A DNA stretch of 64,000 nt from Sporolactobacillus sp. Y61 (GTDB lineage Bacteria > Bacillota > Bacilli > Bacillales > Sporolactobacillaceae). The position numbers and the translations under genes were made by a program. The stretch is from NCBI RefSeq assembly GCF_040529185.1, contig NZ_CP159510.1, forward strand, positions 1,798,001-1,862,000. The letters are read 5' to 3'. Shown here in pieces: positions 47,366 through 57,800 of the stretch. The stretch's first letter is position 1; every line of letters starts with the position of its first letter. Below the pieces are notes generated by a model that saw only the letters and a program-made list of their open reading frames with translations, did no database searches and had not been told where the DNA came from.

Positions 47366-47644
47366 AAAAAACATGATCAGCAGCATCAGACAGGCGAGGA
47401 CACCCAGAAAAAACACAATCCAGAAATCGAGTCCCATATTAACGATGAGCAGAGGAGAGATGATCAGAGCAGTACCGGCAAGAAGTAAAATAATGCCGAG
47501 CGTAGCAAAAAATCTTGAGGGAAGCCGCAGGCGTCGCTTAAGAAGAGAAGGTAAGGTGCATTTTCTTTTTTTCAGAATCAGGACGATTCCGGCAATAATC
47601 AGGAGAATGCCGGTCATCATGATCAGATCATCCTGCAAAGACAT
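47360..47644 (-). CDS. Hypothetical membrane protein
   Basis: I do not recognise this 94-residue protein. It has three hydrophobic segments (about residues 8-24, 46-66, 74-94) and a basic loop KKRKCTLPSLLKRRLR. GGGAGG lies before ATG 47644, so it is likely real. Confidence 0.65.
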   Translation of the reverse strand: MSLQDDLIMMTGILLIIAGIVLILKKRKCTLPSLLKRRLRLPSRFFATLGIILLLAGTALIISPLLIVNMGLDFWIVFFLGVLACLMLLIMFFL

Positions 47645-47734
47645 GGCTCACTTGCCTCCCATACATATCGTGCATCACTCATTATACATAATTCTGGATT
47701 ATTTTGTAGTGAATTTTTAAGAACCTGTTAAAGT

Positions 47735-47765
47735 GGCAGCAGCCCGTGATGACAGGACTGCTGCC
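47735..47765 (-). terminator. Possible terminator of mscL
   Basis: GGCAGCAG (47735-47742) pairs with CTGCTGCC (47758-47765). The following T run on the minus strand is weak. Confidence 0.4.
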
Positions 47766-47780
47766 TCAGATTTGCTATTT

Positions 47781-48254
47781 TTATTTTTGACCGGCTGCAT
47801 GTTCAGACCGTTCAGACTGTTCAGGGAGCTGAGACGTACAGTGCGGGCATCTTGTGGCCTTGGCAGGTATGGAAGAAAGACAGTAAGGACACAGTTTTGT
47901 CTTCGGTGAGACCGGCTTTTTTAGGGGTGTGCGGTTAATGAGCCTGACCATAAAGAAAATGACTGCAGCGATAATCAGAAAATTGATGACATTGTTAATA
48001 AATAAACCATAGTTGATCGTCGGTGCTCCGGCCTTTTGAGCCGCATCCAGGCTGCTGTAGGTTTTCCCGGAGAGATTGATATACAGATTGCTGAAATCCA
48101 CCTTGCCGAGCAGGAGTCCGATCGGCGGCATCACAATATCCTTTACCAGCGAGTTGACAATTTGCCCGAATGCCGCGCCAATAATGACCGCAACAGCTAA
48201 ATCGATCACATTCCCCCGTGCGATAAAACTTTTAAATTCCCTGAATATTTTCAT
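47781..48254 (-). CDS. mscL: Large mechanosensitive channel MscL with C-terminal zinc ribbon
   Basis: MscL opens under membrane tension to release solutes. The N-terminal [20 protein letters not shown] (in part) and the two membrane helices (about 15-45 and 75-100) are typical. After residue 112 the chain has CPYC-x10-CPHC, a zinc-ribbon-like module in place of the usual short bundle. Length is 157 residues. GGGGGG-type ribosome site precedes ATG 48254. Confidence 0.93.
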   Translation of the reverse strand: MKIFREFKSFIARGNVIDLAVAVIIGAAFGQIVNSLVKDIVMPPIGLLLGKVDFSNLYINLSGKTYSSLDAAQKAGAPTINYGLFINNVINFLIIAAVIFFMVRLINRTPLKKPVSPKTKLCPYCLSSIPAKATRCPHCTSQLPEQSERSEHAAGQK

Positions 48255-48378
48255 TCGGTTCCCCCCGTTTCTATTTCAAGTTCATCGAAAGGATAGCATC
48301 ATTTTTCCCGGTTGAAAAGGGCTGTAATGAGTAAAATGACGTATTCTGAGCATGATATATCCGGGAGGTCGATCCAAA

Positions 48379-48933
48379 TTGAACTTCGGAAGATTTTTTT
48401 ATATCGTGTGTACGGTCGTGATTCTTGTCGCAGCAGCTTATGGAAACCAGTCAGGTGACCGCGTAAGTGCTAAAGAACAAAAAAATCAGAGACTGATTGT
48501 CCAGCTGACCGATTCCTCTGGAGAGCAGGTTGGGGAAGCCATCTTAACGGAAACAGCAAAAGGGGTCAGAATTGCCCTCCAGGCCGAAAAGCTGAAACCG
48601 GGGATACATGGCATCCATTTCCATGAAAACGGCATTTGCTCGCCTCCGGACTTTATGTCTGCCGGTGAACACTTTAATCCGGAACATAAAAAACATGGAT
48701 TAAAAAATCCTCTTGGCCCGCATGCAGGCGATATGCCGAATATTTTTGCCGACAGTCAGGGCCGGGTAAAAACAGTTATTTTTAATCCCATGGTGACACT
48801 GGAAGAAGGAAAGGCGAACTCACTCAGGGATGCTGATGGTTCAGCCCTGATTATTCATGAATCAGGGGATGATCAGAAAACAGATCCTGCGGGAAACTCC
48901 GGAAAACGTGTTATCTGCGGCGTGATCCGTTAA
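48379..48933 (+). CDS. sodC: Cu/Zn superoxide dismutase-like protein SodC
   Basis: This secreted or anchored protein (184 residues) has a hydrophobic N terminus (residues 5-20). The SOD_Cu domain keeps all ligands: HFH near residue 80, EHFNPEHKKHG, PHAGD and IIHESGDD, plus the final Arg in GKRVICG. This contrasts with B. subtilis YojM, which has lost copper ligands. GGGAGG lies 10 bases before TTG 48379; the ATG 48352 is upstream of that site and unlikely. Confidence 0.88.
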   Translation: MNFGRFFYIVCTVVILVAAAYGNQSGDRVSAKEQKNQRLIVQLTDSSGEQVGEAILTETAKGVRIALQAEKLKPGIHGIHFHENGICSPPDFMSAGEHFNPEHKKHGLKNPLGPHAGDMPNIFADSQGRVKTVIFNPMVTLEEGKANSLRDADGSALIIHESGDDQKTDPAGNSGKRVICGVIR

Positions 48934-48963
48934 TGTTGGCAGATCGGGTTTGGATGATGACCG

Positions 48964-48999
48964 AAAAAAAGGAAGAGGACTTAAGCCTCTTCCTTTTTT
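48964..48999. terminator. Bidirectional terminator between sodC and fabL
   Basis: The stem AAAAAAGGAAGAGG pairs with CCTCTTCCTTTTTT around a short loop. Confidence 0.92.
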
Positions 49000-49010
49000 C
49001 TGATGGTGTA

Positions 49011-49781
<771 letters not shown>

Positions 49782-49979
49782 TTATCCCATACAGTATAGC
49801 AAAACGGATGAAAACCGGGCAAGACCGGTATGATCTTTTTTGATTTCAGACGCGAAAAGTACCGGTGGTGAGCCTTGATTCTGACTGATGATCTGTCGTG
49901 TGATAAAATAAACTGTGATGTGCGGGAAATCACGGAAACGCATACATACTTTTATTGTCAGAAAGGAAGTCTCTTTAAC

Positions 49980-50801
49980 ATGTCCTCTGTTGAATGGAAG
50001 GTCATCGAGCCTTATGATGAGATCATTTTTGAACGGTATGAAGGCATTGCCAAAATAACGATTAATCGTCCTCAGGTAAGAAACGCGTTTACACCAAAAA
50101 CAGTCATGGAAATGATTGACGCCTTCTCACGCGCCAGAGATGATTCAAGTATCGGTGTAGTCATCCTGACTGGTGCGGGGACGTTAGCATTCTGTTCAGG
50201 CGGTGATCAGAAGGTCCGGGGAAATGGCGGATATGTCGGAAGTGATCATGTGCCGCGCCTGAACGTTCTTGATCTGCAGCACCTGATCCGGATTATCCCG
50301 AAGCCTGTGATTGCCATGGTTGCCGGGTATGCCATAGGTGGAGGAAATGTCCTTCAGGTGGTCTGTGATCTGACCATTGCTGCGGATAACGCCGTATTCG
50401 GCCAGACAGGACCGAAAGTCGGAAGTTTTGATGCCGGTTACGGTGCAGGGTTACTGGCGCGTATAGTCGGCCAGAAGAAGGCCCGTGAAATCTGGTTTCT
50501 GTGCCGTCAATATAATGCGCAGCAGGCGCTGGACATGGGACTCGTGAATGCAGTCGTTCCGCTCGAACATCTGGAGGATGAAACAATTAAGTGGGCAAAG
50601 GAAATGCTGTCAAAAAGCGCAACTGCGCTGCGGTTCCTCAAAGCTTCATTTAATGCCGACACAGATGGCCTGGCCGGACTGCAGCAGCTGGGCGGGGATG
50701 CCACGCTGCTTTATTACACAACCGATGAGGCAAAAGAAGGCCGTGACGCTTTTAAAGAAAAACGTGACCCGGATTTCAGCAGATTTCCAAAGTTTCCCTG
50801 A
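49980..50801 (+). CDS. menB: 1,4-dihydroxy-2-naphthoyl-CoA synthase MenB
   Basis: MenB closes the second ring in menaquinone synthesis. This crotonase-fold enzyme has 273 residues, with [14 protein letters not shown] near 75 and [11 protein letters not shown] near 115, both typical. AAAGGAAG precedes ATG 49980, and the in-frame 49875 ATG is rejected for lack of one. menE follows after 17 bases. Confidence 0.96.
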   Translation: MSSVEWKVIEPYDEIIFERYEGIAKITINRPQVRNAFTPKTVMEMIDAFSRARDDSSIGVVILTGAGTLAFCSGGDQKVRGNGGYVGSDHVPRLNVLDLQHLIRIIPKPVIAMVAGYAIGGGNVLQVVCDLTIAADNAVFGQTGPKVGSFDAGYGAGLLARIVGQKKAREIWFLCRQYNAQQALDMGLVNAVVPLEHLEDETIKWAKEMLSKSATALRFLKASFNADTDGLAGLQQLGGDATLLYYTTDEAKEGRDAFKEKRDPDFSRFPKFP

Positions 50802-50818
50802 TAAGGTGATGATCAGTC

Positions 50819-52321
50819 ATGAATGAGTTGAAAATGCCGAACTGGCTGATTCAGCGCGCCCGTCTGACACCTGATCGGATTGCTTTCGAAACGGAAGACG
50901 GGGACATGACCTTTAAAACGCTGTGCAGCCAGGTTACCGGTATCGCACGGCGCCTTTTGGCTCTTGGAATCCAAAAAGGGGATCCTATTGCTCTCCTCGG
51001 TGAAAATACACTTGATCTCGTCCGTCTCTATCATGCCCTTGCGATGATCGGAGCCGTCGCTGTTCCACTTAATATCCGACTGAGTGTGGATGAACTGAGC
51101 TGGCAGGCTGAGGACAGTGAGGCAAAAAAAGTGATCAGTGATCAGGCTTGTGAAGCGGCGGGAATCGCCGTCGCCAGGAAAAATTCGATCCCATTTATAA
51201 ATAAGTCAGACATCATGAACGCGCGTGAAGCAGCCGGAGAAGTGCCAGGTGAAATGGATATGAGCGCCCCATGCACGATCATTTATACCTCGGGGACTAC
51301 CGGTCATCCGAAAGGCGTTGTTCTGACCTGTGGTAATCACTGGTGGAGTGCAGTCGGTTCAGCACTGAATCTCGGCCTGGAACGGTCCGATAAATGGCTC
51401 TCTTGTGTGCCGCTTTTCCACGTCAGCGGCCTATCGATTCTGATGAAAAATCTGATTTACGGGATGACGGTTGTTCTGCGCAAAAAGTTTGATCCGCAGG
51501 AAGCCAACCGGCAGATCTGCTTTAACGGGGTGACGATGATGTCTGTTGTCTCGAACATGCTCAGGCGCATGCTTGATGATCTGCAGGATAAAAATTATCC
51601 CGGACCGTTTCGCTGCATGCTGCTCGGAGGCGGACCGGCGCCGCTTCCCCTTCTGCGCCGGTGTGAGACAAAACACGTCCCCGTATATCAGACATACGGA
51701 CTGACAGAAACGGCTTCGCAAATGGTTACTTTGTCCCCTGAATATATGTTTTCGAAAATCGGATCAGCAGGTAAACCCCTTTTTCCCGGTGAGGTACGCA
51801 TTGACCGCCCGGCCCAGTCTGATTCCGGGTCGCCCGGTGAGATCCTTGTGCGGGGTCCGAATGTGACAAAAGGTTACTGGCGGCGCCCGGCGGCAACCGA
51901 ACGTGCCTTTACGAACGGATGGCTGCATACAGGTGATATCGGGTATCTGGACAGCGATGGTTTTCTGTATGTCCTGGACCGGCGCTGTGATTTGATTATA
52001 TCCGGTGGAGAGAACGTTTATCCGGCGGAAATCGAATCTGTCCTTATGAGTCATCCTGCTATTAAAGAAGCCGGTGTCATCGGTGTAAAGGATGAAAAAT
52101 GGGGAGAAGTCCCCTGTGCCTTTGTCACCATAGCCAAAAACGAACAGCACATTACTGAAGAAGAGATACTCCGCTTCTGCGCAGGCAGGCTCGCCCGCTA
52201 CAAGATCCCTGTCCGGGTTATTCGGGTTGACGCCATGCCGCGGAATGCCTCGAGAAAATTATTGAGAAGGAAACTGGCGCAGTTTTTACCGGAAAATTTA
52301 CACACAAAATATGATCTATAA
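50819..52321 (+). CDS. menE: o-Succinylbenzoate-CoA ligase MenE
   Basis: MenE activates OSB with CoA and ATP just before MenB. The AMP-binding motif YTSGTTGHPKG lies near residue 160, and GWLHTGDIGYLD near 370, with the late RYKIPVRV and Lys region. Length is 500 residues. ATG 50819 has a weak upstream AAGGTGATG. menC, menD, menF and menH are not in the window. Confidence 0.94.
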   Translation: MNELKMPNWLIQRARLTPDRIAFETEDGDMTFKTLCSQVTGIARRLLALGIQKGDPIALLGENTLDLVRLYHALAMIGAVAVPLNIRLSVDELSWQAEDSEAKKVISDQACEAAGIAVARKNSIPFINKSDIMNAREAAGEVPGEMDMSAPCTIIYTSGTTGHPKGVVLTCGNHWWSAVGSALNLGLERSDKWLSCVPLFHVSGLSILMKNLIYGMTVVLRKKFDPQEANRQICFNGVTMMSVVSNMLRRMLDDLQDKNYPGPFRCMLLGGGPAPLPLLRRCETKHVPVYQTYGLTETASQMVTLSPEYMFSKIGSAGKPLFPGEVRIDRPAQSDSGSPGEILVRGPNVTKGYWRRPAATERAFTNGWLHTGDIGYLDSDGFLYVLDRRCDLIISGGENVYPAEIESVLMSHPAIKEAGVIGVKDEKWGEVPCAFVTIAKNEQHITEEEILRFCAGRLARYKIPVRVIRVDAMPRNASRKLLRRKLAQFLPENLHTKYDL

Positions 52322-52387
52322 CGCCGGTTAGGGTATGATAAGAGCAGAGGGTACACCATGGAGTGATCGATCCGAAAAGAGGCGTGC

Positions 52388-52708
52388 ATGATGATTATTG
52401 TCTACTTAAGCCTGATACTGGTTGTCGCAGCGGTCATTGGCTTTTTTGTTTCAGCTTCAAGAACGGCCAGACAAATGAAGGGGTCATTGGCTAAAATTTC
52501 CAGAACGAGTGAACGCCTGCGTCGCCAGGCGGAAAAAATCGTCATTGAGAAAAATGAACTGACCGAGAAAATATCAAACATGCAGCTGGATTTTTTCAAA
52601 AAGAAAGAAAAAGTCCGGAAGCTTTCACGTCAGATTCAGCAGACGAATTATCTCGTACGTGACAACCTGTATAAATTCATGATGTTCATTAAAAAAGAAA
52701 AAGCATGA
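52388..52708 (+). CDS. Single-pass membrane coiled-coil protein, unknown
   Basis: This 106-residue protein has one N-terminal membrane helix (residues 2-22) and a long charged helix with heptads (about 35-90). I cannot assign a family. AAGAGG lies before ATGATG 52388. It follows menE by 66 bases and has its own or shared transcript. Confidence 0.7.
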   Translation: MMIIVYLSLILVVAAVIGFFVSASRTARQMKGSLAKISRTSERLRRQAEKIVIEKNELTEKISNMQLDFFKKKEKVRKLSRQIQQTNYLVRDNLYKFMMFIKKEKA

Positions 52709-52741
52709 ACAGAAGCGTGTGCTCTTGTCCATGCTTTTTGT
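52697..52741. terminator. Terminator between the coiled-coil gene and osmC
   Basis: AAAAAGCATG pairs with CATGCTTTTT, with a partly paired inner segment. A and T tracts make it usable from both sides. Confidence 0.8.
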
Positions 52742-52746
52742 CTGAA

Positions 52747-53196
52747 TTAACCTGTTACTGTTTCAAAACGCGGAGCTACGTTGATCCGCACATTTCCGTG
52801 TACGGCTTTTGCGATCATGCAGTCTTTTTCAGCCTGTCTGATGCAGAAGGACAGCCTTTCACGCAGATGATCAGTGATTTGTCCGGAAAGACAGATGATC
52901 GGCCGGTGTGTCACACTTTCAAAATGAAGTCCCCCTTTTTTGGTTACTGAACCTTCCGACTGAATAGAAATATGGTCATAAACGATGTTTTCCTTATGCA
53001 GTCTAATGCCAAGCGTGATCATATAGCAGGAAGAAAGTGCACTGAGCAGCAGTTCATCAGGATTTGTTCCTGTACCGGCTCCCCCCATCGACGGATCGAC
53101 GGAAATCACATTTTCCAGATTGCCGGCTTTGATCCGGCCGCTGCCGTCCCAGGAACCACGCCAGCATCCGCCGGCATGGAAGGTAAAATCAGTCAA
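52747..53196 (-). CDS. OsmC-family peroxiredoxin
   Basis: This 149-residue protein fits OsmC/Ohr hydroperoxide reductases. The two redox Cys are in LSSCYMIT and KDCMIAKA. TTG 53196 is preceded by GAAGG at 7 bases. The longer reading up to 53340 is unlikely, since it runs into the divergent gene region. Substrates are organic peroxides by family. Confidence 0.86.
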   Translation of the reverse strand: MTDFTFHAGGCWRGSWDGSGRIKAGNLENVISVDPSMGGAGTGTNPDELLLSALSSCYMITLGIRLHKENIVYDHISIQSEGSVTKKGGLHFESVTHRPIICLSGQITDHLRERLSFCIRQAEKDCMIAKAVHGNVRINVAPRFETVTG

Positions 53197-53331
53197 AATA
53201 TCGCCTTCTTTAATTCGCTTTCTTTCATTATAAAGGATTGTCCGTTGTCGCTGCAAAAACGGGGATTCGATGTCTGAACAGGCAAAACCTGACGTGCAGT
53301 TTTGTACAGACATCAGTGGAGGAGGTTCATG

Positions 53332-53973
53332 ATGAATCAAAAAAATGTTGCCGTCCGCTGGCTGTGGCTGGTGCTTGTCAGTGCACTGCTGTTTCTGATC
53401 TTCGTTCTGCTTGTGCGGGTCCCGGAGGTCCGTTCTCTGGACAATCGCCTGATCCAGGCACTTGATCCGTTCAGGACAGACACCCCTATTTTTTTCTTCT
53501 CTAAAATAACGGATTTTGGGGCGAGCCGGCTGTTAATCATCATTATTATTCTGACTTCTCTTTTTCTTATTTATAAAAAGAGATTTGTGGCGCTGGTTCT
53601 GCTGCCGCTGGCTTTCTGGGCTGAACGGGGAATGAATTCACTTCTGAAACATTGGGTGATGCGGGATCGCCCTGATTTTCCCCACCTGGTCCATGAGACA
53701 GGTTACAGTTTTCCCAGCGGCCATGCCATGAACGCTGCCACAGTCTATGGACTCCTTATAATTCTGATTGCTCCGCTGATCCGTCACAGGTCCATGCGCA
53801 GACTCTGGATCGCGCTTTGTCTGGCGATGATCGTTCTGATCGGTTTCAGCCGGCCGTTCCTTCGTGTCCATTTTTTTACAGATATTCTTGCCGGTTACTG
53901 CATGGGCGGCGTATTTGTCGGAATAACTGCACTGATTGTCATTTTTATTGATTCCAGGCGCGGATGCCGTTAA
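53332..53973 (+). CDS. PAP2-family membrane phosphatase
   Basis: This 213-residue membrane protein has the PAP2 motifs KHWVMRDRP, YSFPSGHAM and SRPFLRVHFFTDILAG, in order. It may act on phosphatidyl- or undecaprenyl-type pyrophosphate. ATG 53332 lies 6 bases after GGAGGAGG. A repeat copy starts 8 bases after its stop. Confidence 0.9.
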   Translation: MNQKNVAVRWLWLVLVSALLFLIFVLLVRVPEVRSLDNRLIQALDPFRTDTPIFFFSKITDFGASRLLIIIIILTSLFLIYKKRFVALVLLPLAFWAERGMNSLLKHWVMRDRPDFPHLVHETGYSFPSGHAMNAATVYGLLIILIAPLIRHRSMRRLWIALCLAMIVLIGFSRPFLRVHFFTDILAGYCMGGVFVGITALIVIFIDSRRGCR

Positions 53974-53980
53974 GATGAAA

Positions 53981-54140
53981 ATAAAGTGAAACTTCAATCA
54001 GCCGGGATTTTCGGGCGCACAGATCGTGCCCGTGCAGGCATTGCAACAGGACGTCCTCGTTTTTAGCCTAGGCCCATCCCCCAATGATTGTTTGTTGAAC
54101 CCATCGGGCTCCTGCGGGCAGGTATCCCCCGCCTGGGCAT
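53981..54140 (+). repeat. Copy of the palindromic repeat family with long loop
   Basis: It opens with ATAAAGTGAAACTTCAATCA like the array and ends with ATGATTGTTTGTTGAACCCATCGGGCT and GCGGGCAGGTATCCCCC (in part). Between them the long loop shares GCGCACAG and CTCGTTTTT with the copy at 26083. It lies directly between the PAP2 gene and the cyclophilin remnant. Confidence 0.85.
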
Positions 54141-54145
54141 GTTTA

Positions 54146-54280
54146 CGGCCCGTCCTTCACTTCTTTATCGTCCATACGCCGCAGCCGCATCTCGACGGAG
54201 TTCATCCTGTCTTCGGACAGGTCACAGAGGGACTGGATACGGTTCGAGCAATGAAAAACGGTGATATCATGATCAATTGA
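54146..54280 (+). pseudogene. Cyclophilin (peptidyl-prolyl isomerase) 3' remnant
   Basis: The reading [19 protein letters not shown] then [17 protein letters not shown] is the C-terminal third of a PpiB-type cyclophilin. A normal gene is near 145 residues or more; here only about 44 remain and no start with ribosome site exists. Upstream of the break is the repeat copy. The stop is TGA 54278. Confidence 0.85.
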
Positions 54281-54323
54281 CAGTCCGGGATCAGGAAGAC
54301 TAAAAAAGAAAGGGGCATGTACC

Positions 54324-54617
54324 ATGCCGAAAAGTAATGTTGGTTTGCAGATTCTTCCTTTTTCAAAAGAAAAAGAGACATATGGCCTGGTCGACAAAGC
54401 GATTGAGGAAATTCAGAAATCAGGGGTGAAATATGAAGTTGACGCCCTGGAGACGGTCATGGAAGGGGAACTGGACGACCTGCTTGAAGTCGTAAAAAAA
54501 ACAATTTATGCAACGGTTGAGGCAGGCGCCGATGAAGTTGCAGCTGAAGTAAAAATTCATTTCCGGCCGCAGGGCACATCGATTGAGGAAAAAGTTGGAA
54601 AGTACCGGAAATCCTGA
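54324..54617 (+). CDS. yqgV: MTH1187/YqgV family thiamine-binding-like protein
   Basis: This 97-residue protein fits the MTH1187 (DUF77) family, with the ferredoxin-like fold. The opening LQILPFSKE and later KYEVDALETVMEGELDDLLEV (in part) match. Some relatives bind thiamine; function here is unproved. AAAGAAAGGGG precedes ATG. Confidence 0.82.
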   Translation: MPKSNVGLQILPFSKEKETYGLVDKAIEEIQKSGVKYEVDALETVMEGELDDLLEVVKKTIYATVEAGADEVAAEVKIHFRPQGTSIEEKVGKYRKS

Positions 54618-54689
54618 GAAAAAGAAGGCTGTCGCAGGGCTGTCAGCAACAACTATATAGCTGTTTACAAAATGAATGAAGCAACTCAG

Positions 54690-54715
54690 GCGGTTCATAT
54701 TGACCGCTTTTTTTT
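54690..54715 (+). terminator. Terminator after yqgV-like gene
   Basis: GCGGT-CA pairs with TG-ACCGC, followed by eight T residues. Confidence 0.78.
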
Positions 54716-54782
54716 ATGGTACTCAGGATGATAGGAAACCGGTTCAGGAAGGTTTTCAGAGTAAAATGTAGAATATAGGTGG

Positions 54783-54809
54783 GAACAAACGTTCTCTTTA
54801 TGTTATAAT
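54783..54809 (+). promoter_or_regulatory. addBA promoter with LexA box
   Basis: GAACAAACGTTC at 54783-54794 fits GAAC-N4-GTTC. An extended -10, TGTTATAAT, ends at 54809. The box covers the -35 region. This suggests damage-induced addBA expression. Confidence 0.72.
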
Positions 54810-54862
54810 AGAAAAAGTTCGATTGGTTGTGATCGGATAAAAGTTTTTGAGGGGGAATGCTG

Positions 54863-57800
54863 ATGTCGGTACGATTTATACTGGGACGCCCCGGCACTGG
54901 GAAAACGACAGCCTGTATGCAGGAAGTCATCAGCCGGCTTCGGGAAAATCCATCCGGACCGCCGCTGATTTATCTTGTACCGGAACACATGACCTTCAGT
55001 ATGGAATATCAGTTTGCCAGAGCTGTCGGCACAGGCGGCATGACGCGGCTGAATGTCTACAGTATTCCCCGGCTTGCACTGCGCGTCCTCCAGCAGTCTG
55101 GAGGGATCACACGGATCCATCTGAATGGAACAGGTGTCGCCATGCTGCTTCGCAGAATTGTTGAGCAAAGCCGGGGTGAGCTGCGTTTATTCCGTAAAGC
55201 ATCGGAACAGAACGGCTTCTATGATGTACTTAAAGATACGGTGACAGAGCTCAAACGTTATTGTCTGACTCCGGAACGTCTTTCCACTCATGCAAAGGAA
55301 GTCGATGAGGAGCATGATGGAGACCGGCTGCTCGGGGACAAGCTTCACGATCTGTCACTGGTCTATCAGTCTTTTGAAGCAGAACTTGAAGGAAAGTACC
55401 TCGACAGCGATGATTATCTCCAGTTAACCGCAGGGAAAATGAAGAAAACAGATTTTCTGAAACAGGCGGAAGTATGGGTTGACGGATTCCAGACCATGAC
55501 ACCGGAAGAACAGCTTGTCACAGAGGAACTGATGGAGACTGCAAAACGGACAACCGTTATCATCGGGGCGGATAAAGCCTATGACAGGCCGCCCGACGAG
55601 TTCTCCCCGTTCAGACATCCTGCACTGCTCTATATTCAGCTGCATGCCTGGGCAGAGGAAATGCAGCTTCCATCTGAACCGCTGATCATTAAAAGCAGGG
55701 TCGTTCGTACGCAGAAAAGAGCCCTGAAGCATCTGAATCTGTCATTTGGACGGTATCCGCTTGCGACATGTGATCAGACTGATGGTATTGTTCTGACTGA
55801 AGCCGTTAATAAAAGGGAAGAAATTGAACAGGCGGCAAGGGATATTATTGCTTTGACACGCGATCACGCCATCAGATATCGGGAAATAACGGTTCTTGTG
55901 CGGGATCTGGATCAATATGCCGATCTGATAGAAACGATATTCGGAGATTACGGGATTCCGATTTTTATCGATCAAAAGAAATCGATGCGCCATCATCCGC
56001 TGATCGAACTGATCCGGTCCGCCCTGGAGGTAGTGCAGCAGAACTGGCGCTATGAGCCAGTATTTCGCTGTGCCAAAACGGACCTGATTCATCCCGCGGG
56101 TATCCCCCTTTCTGAAGCACGGGAGGCCATTGATGAACTTGAAAACTATGTGCTTGCCTATGGCATATATGGCCGGAAAAAGTGGACGGAAAAGAAGCCG
56201 TGGGATTACAGAGTGAATCGCGGGCTAAAAGAAGAGCCGGGGAAAATGTCGAAAGAAGAGCGGGAGGCACAGAAGCGGATTAACCACCTTCGTGCTCTGA
56301 TTGCCGGGCCTCTGCAGGGTTTTGAGCAGGAACTGAAATCAGCCAAAAATATCCGGGATAAATGTAAGGCAATCTACGATTTTCTGATCGATCTCATGAT
56401 ACCGGATAAACTGGAATGGCTGGCAAGAGATGCGGAAAAAAAGGGGCAGCTTGAAGAAGCAAAAGAACACGGGCAGGTCTGGAAGGCCGTCATCGACATG
56501 CTGGACCAGTGTGTGGAAGGAGCAGGCGATGAACCGCTGTCGCTCGATCTTTTTACGAAAATCATTGATACCGGTCTCGATCAGCTTGAATTCGCCCTCG
56601 TACCTCCTGCACTGGATCAGGTACTGGCAGGCAGTCTGGACCGGATGCGCTCAACTGAACTCAAAGCCGTTTTTCTGCTTGGCGTCAATGAGGGCGTCCT
56701 TCCGGCAAAACCTTCCGAACGCGGCCTGTTTTCAGACGAGGACCGGACACTCCTGGAAGAACGCGGATTGCATGTTGCTGAGGGTGATAACGGACAGATG
56801 TCCGGTGAAAATGAACTGTGTTTCCGGGCTCTGTCACTCCCGACGGAAAGGCTGTTCCTGTCTTATCCATTAGCCTCGGAAGCAGGAGAATCCATGAAGG
56901 CTTCTCCCCTGATCGGCAGGATCAAACGTCGTTTCCCCGGACTTAAAGTGAGGTTGTCGCCATCGGAGCCGCGGGCGCTCTCCGAAGAGAACCAGATGCA
57001 GTTTATCAATGCACCAGGGAAAACGATAAGTTATCTTGCCGCACAAATCAGAGAATGGCAAAAGGGATACGGCATGTCCGATATCTGGTGGGATACATAT
57101 AACTGGTATACGTCACGGGTAAAATGGAAAGATACCGCACGCAGGCGTCTCTCGGGTCTGTTTTCGCGAAATGAAGCCTCTCTCAGTCCGGCATCGGCCA
57201 GGGCACTCTACGGAGAGACGATTCAGGCAAGTGTATCGAGGATGGAACGCTTCAACGCCTGCCCGTTTTCCCAGTTTGCCTCCTACGGACTGGGCCTCAG
57301 GGAGCGTGAGGTTTTTCAGCTCGATGCTCCGGATATCGGGCAGCTGTTCCATCTGGCCGTAAGAAAAATGATCGAAGAAATTATGTCTCATCACATGACC
57401 TGGAATGACCTGTCAGAAGGAGACTGCGATAAACTGGCTTCTGAAACCGTGACGCGGATCGCCCCGAATCTGCAGCACCAGATTCTGACAAGCAGCAGCC
57501 GCTACGGTTACCTGCAGCACAAACTGGAGCAGGTCGTTGCCCGGGCAGCCCGGGTCATGCGCCGTCACGCGCAGTCAAGCGGGTTTGTTCCGGTCGGCCT
57601 CGAACTCCCGTTTGGACCGGGAAAGCCTCTTCCCGCACTGACATTTGACCTGCCCGGAGGCTGCCGGATGGAGGTTGTCGGGCGGATTGATCGGATTGAT
57701 AAGGCAACCATCGGAGACCGGATTCTGCTCAGAATCATTGACTACAAGTCAGGATTAAAGGATTTAAATCTGTCAGATGTTTATTACGGCCTTGCCCTGC

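Noticed and set aside
54026..54145. Coding start of a cyclophilin-like protein
   Set aside because: This part is the repeat element read by chance; cyclophilin similarity begins only at 54146.
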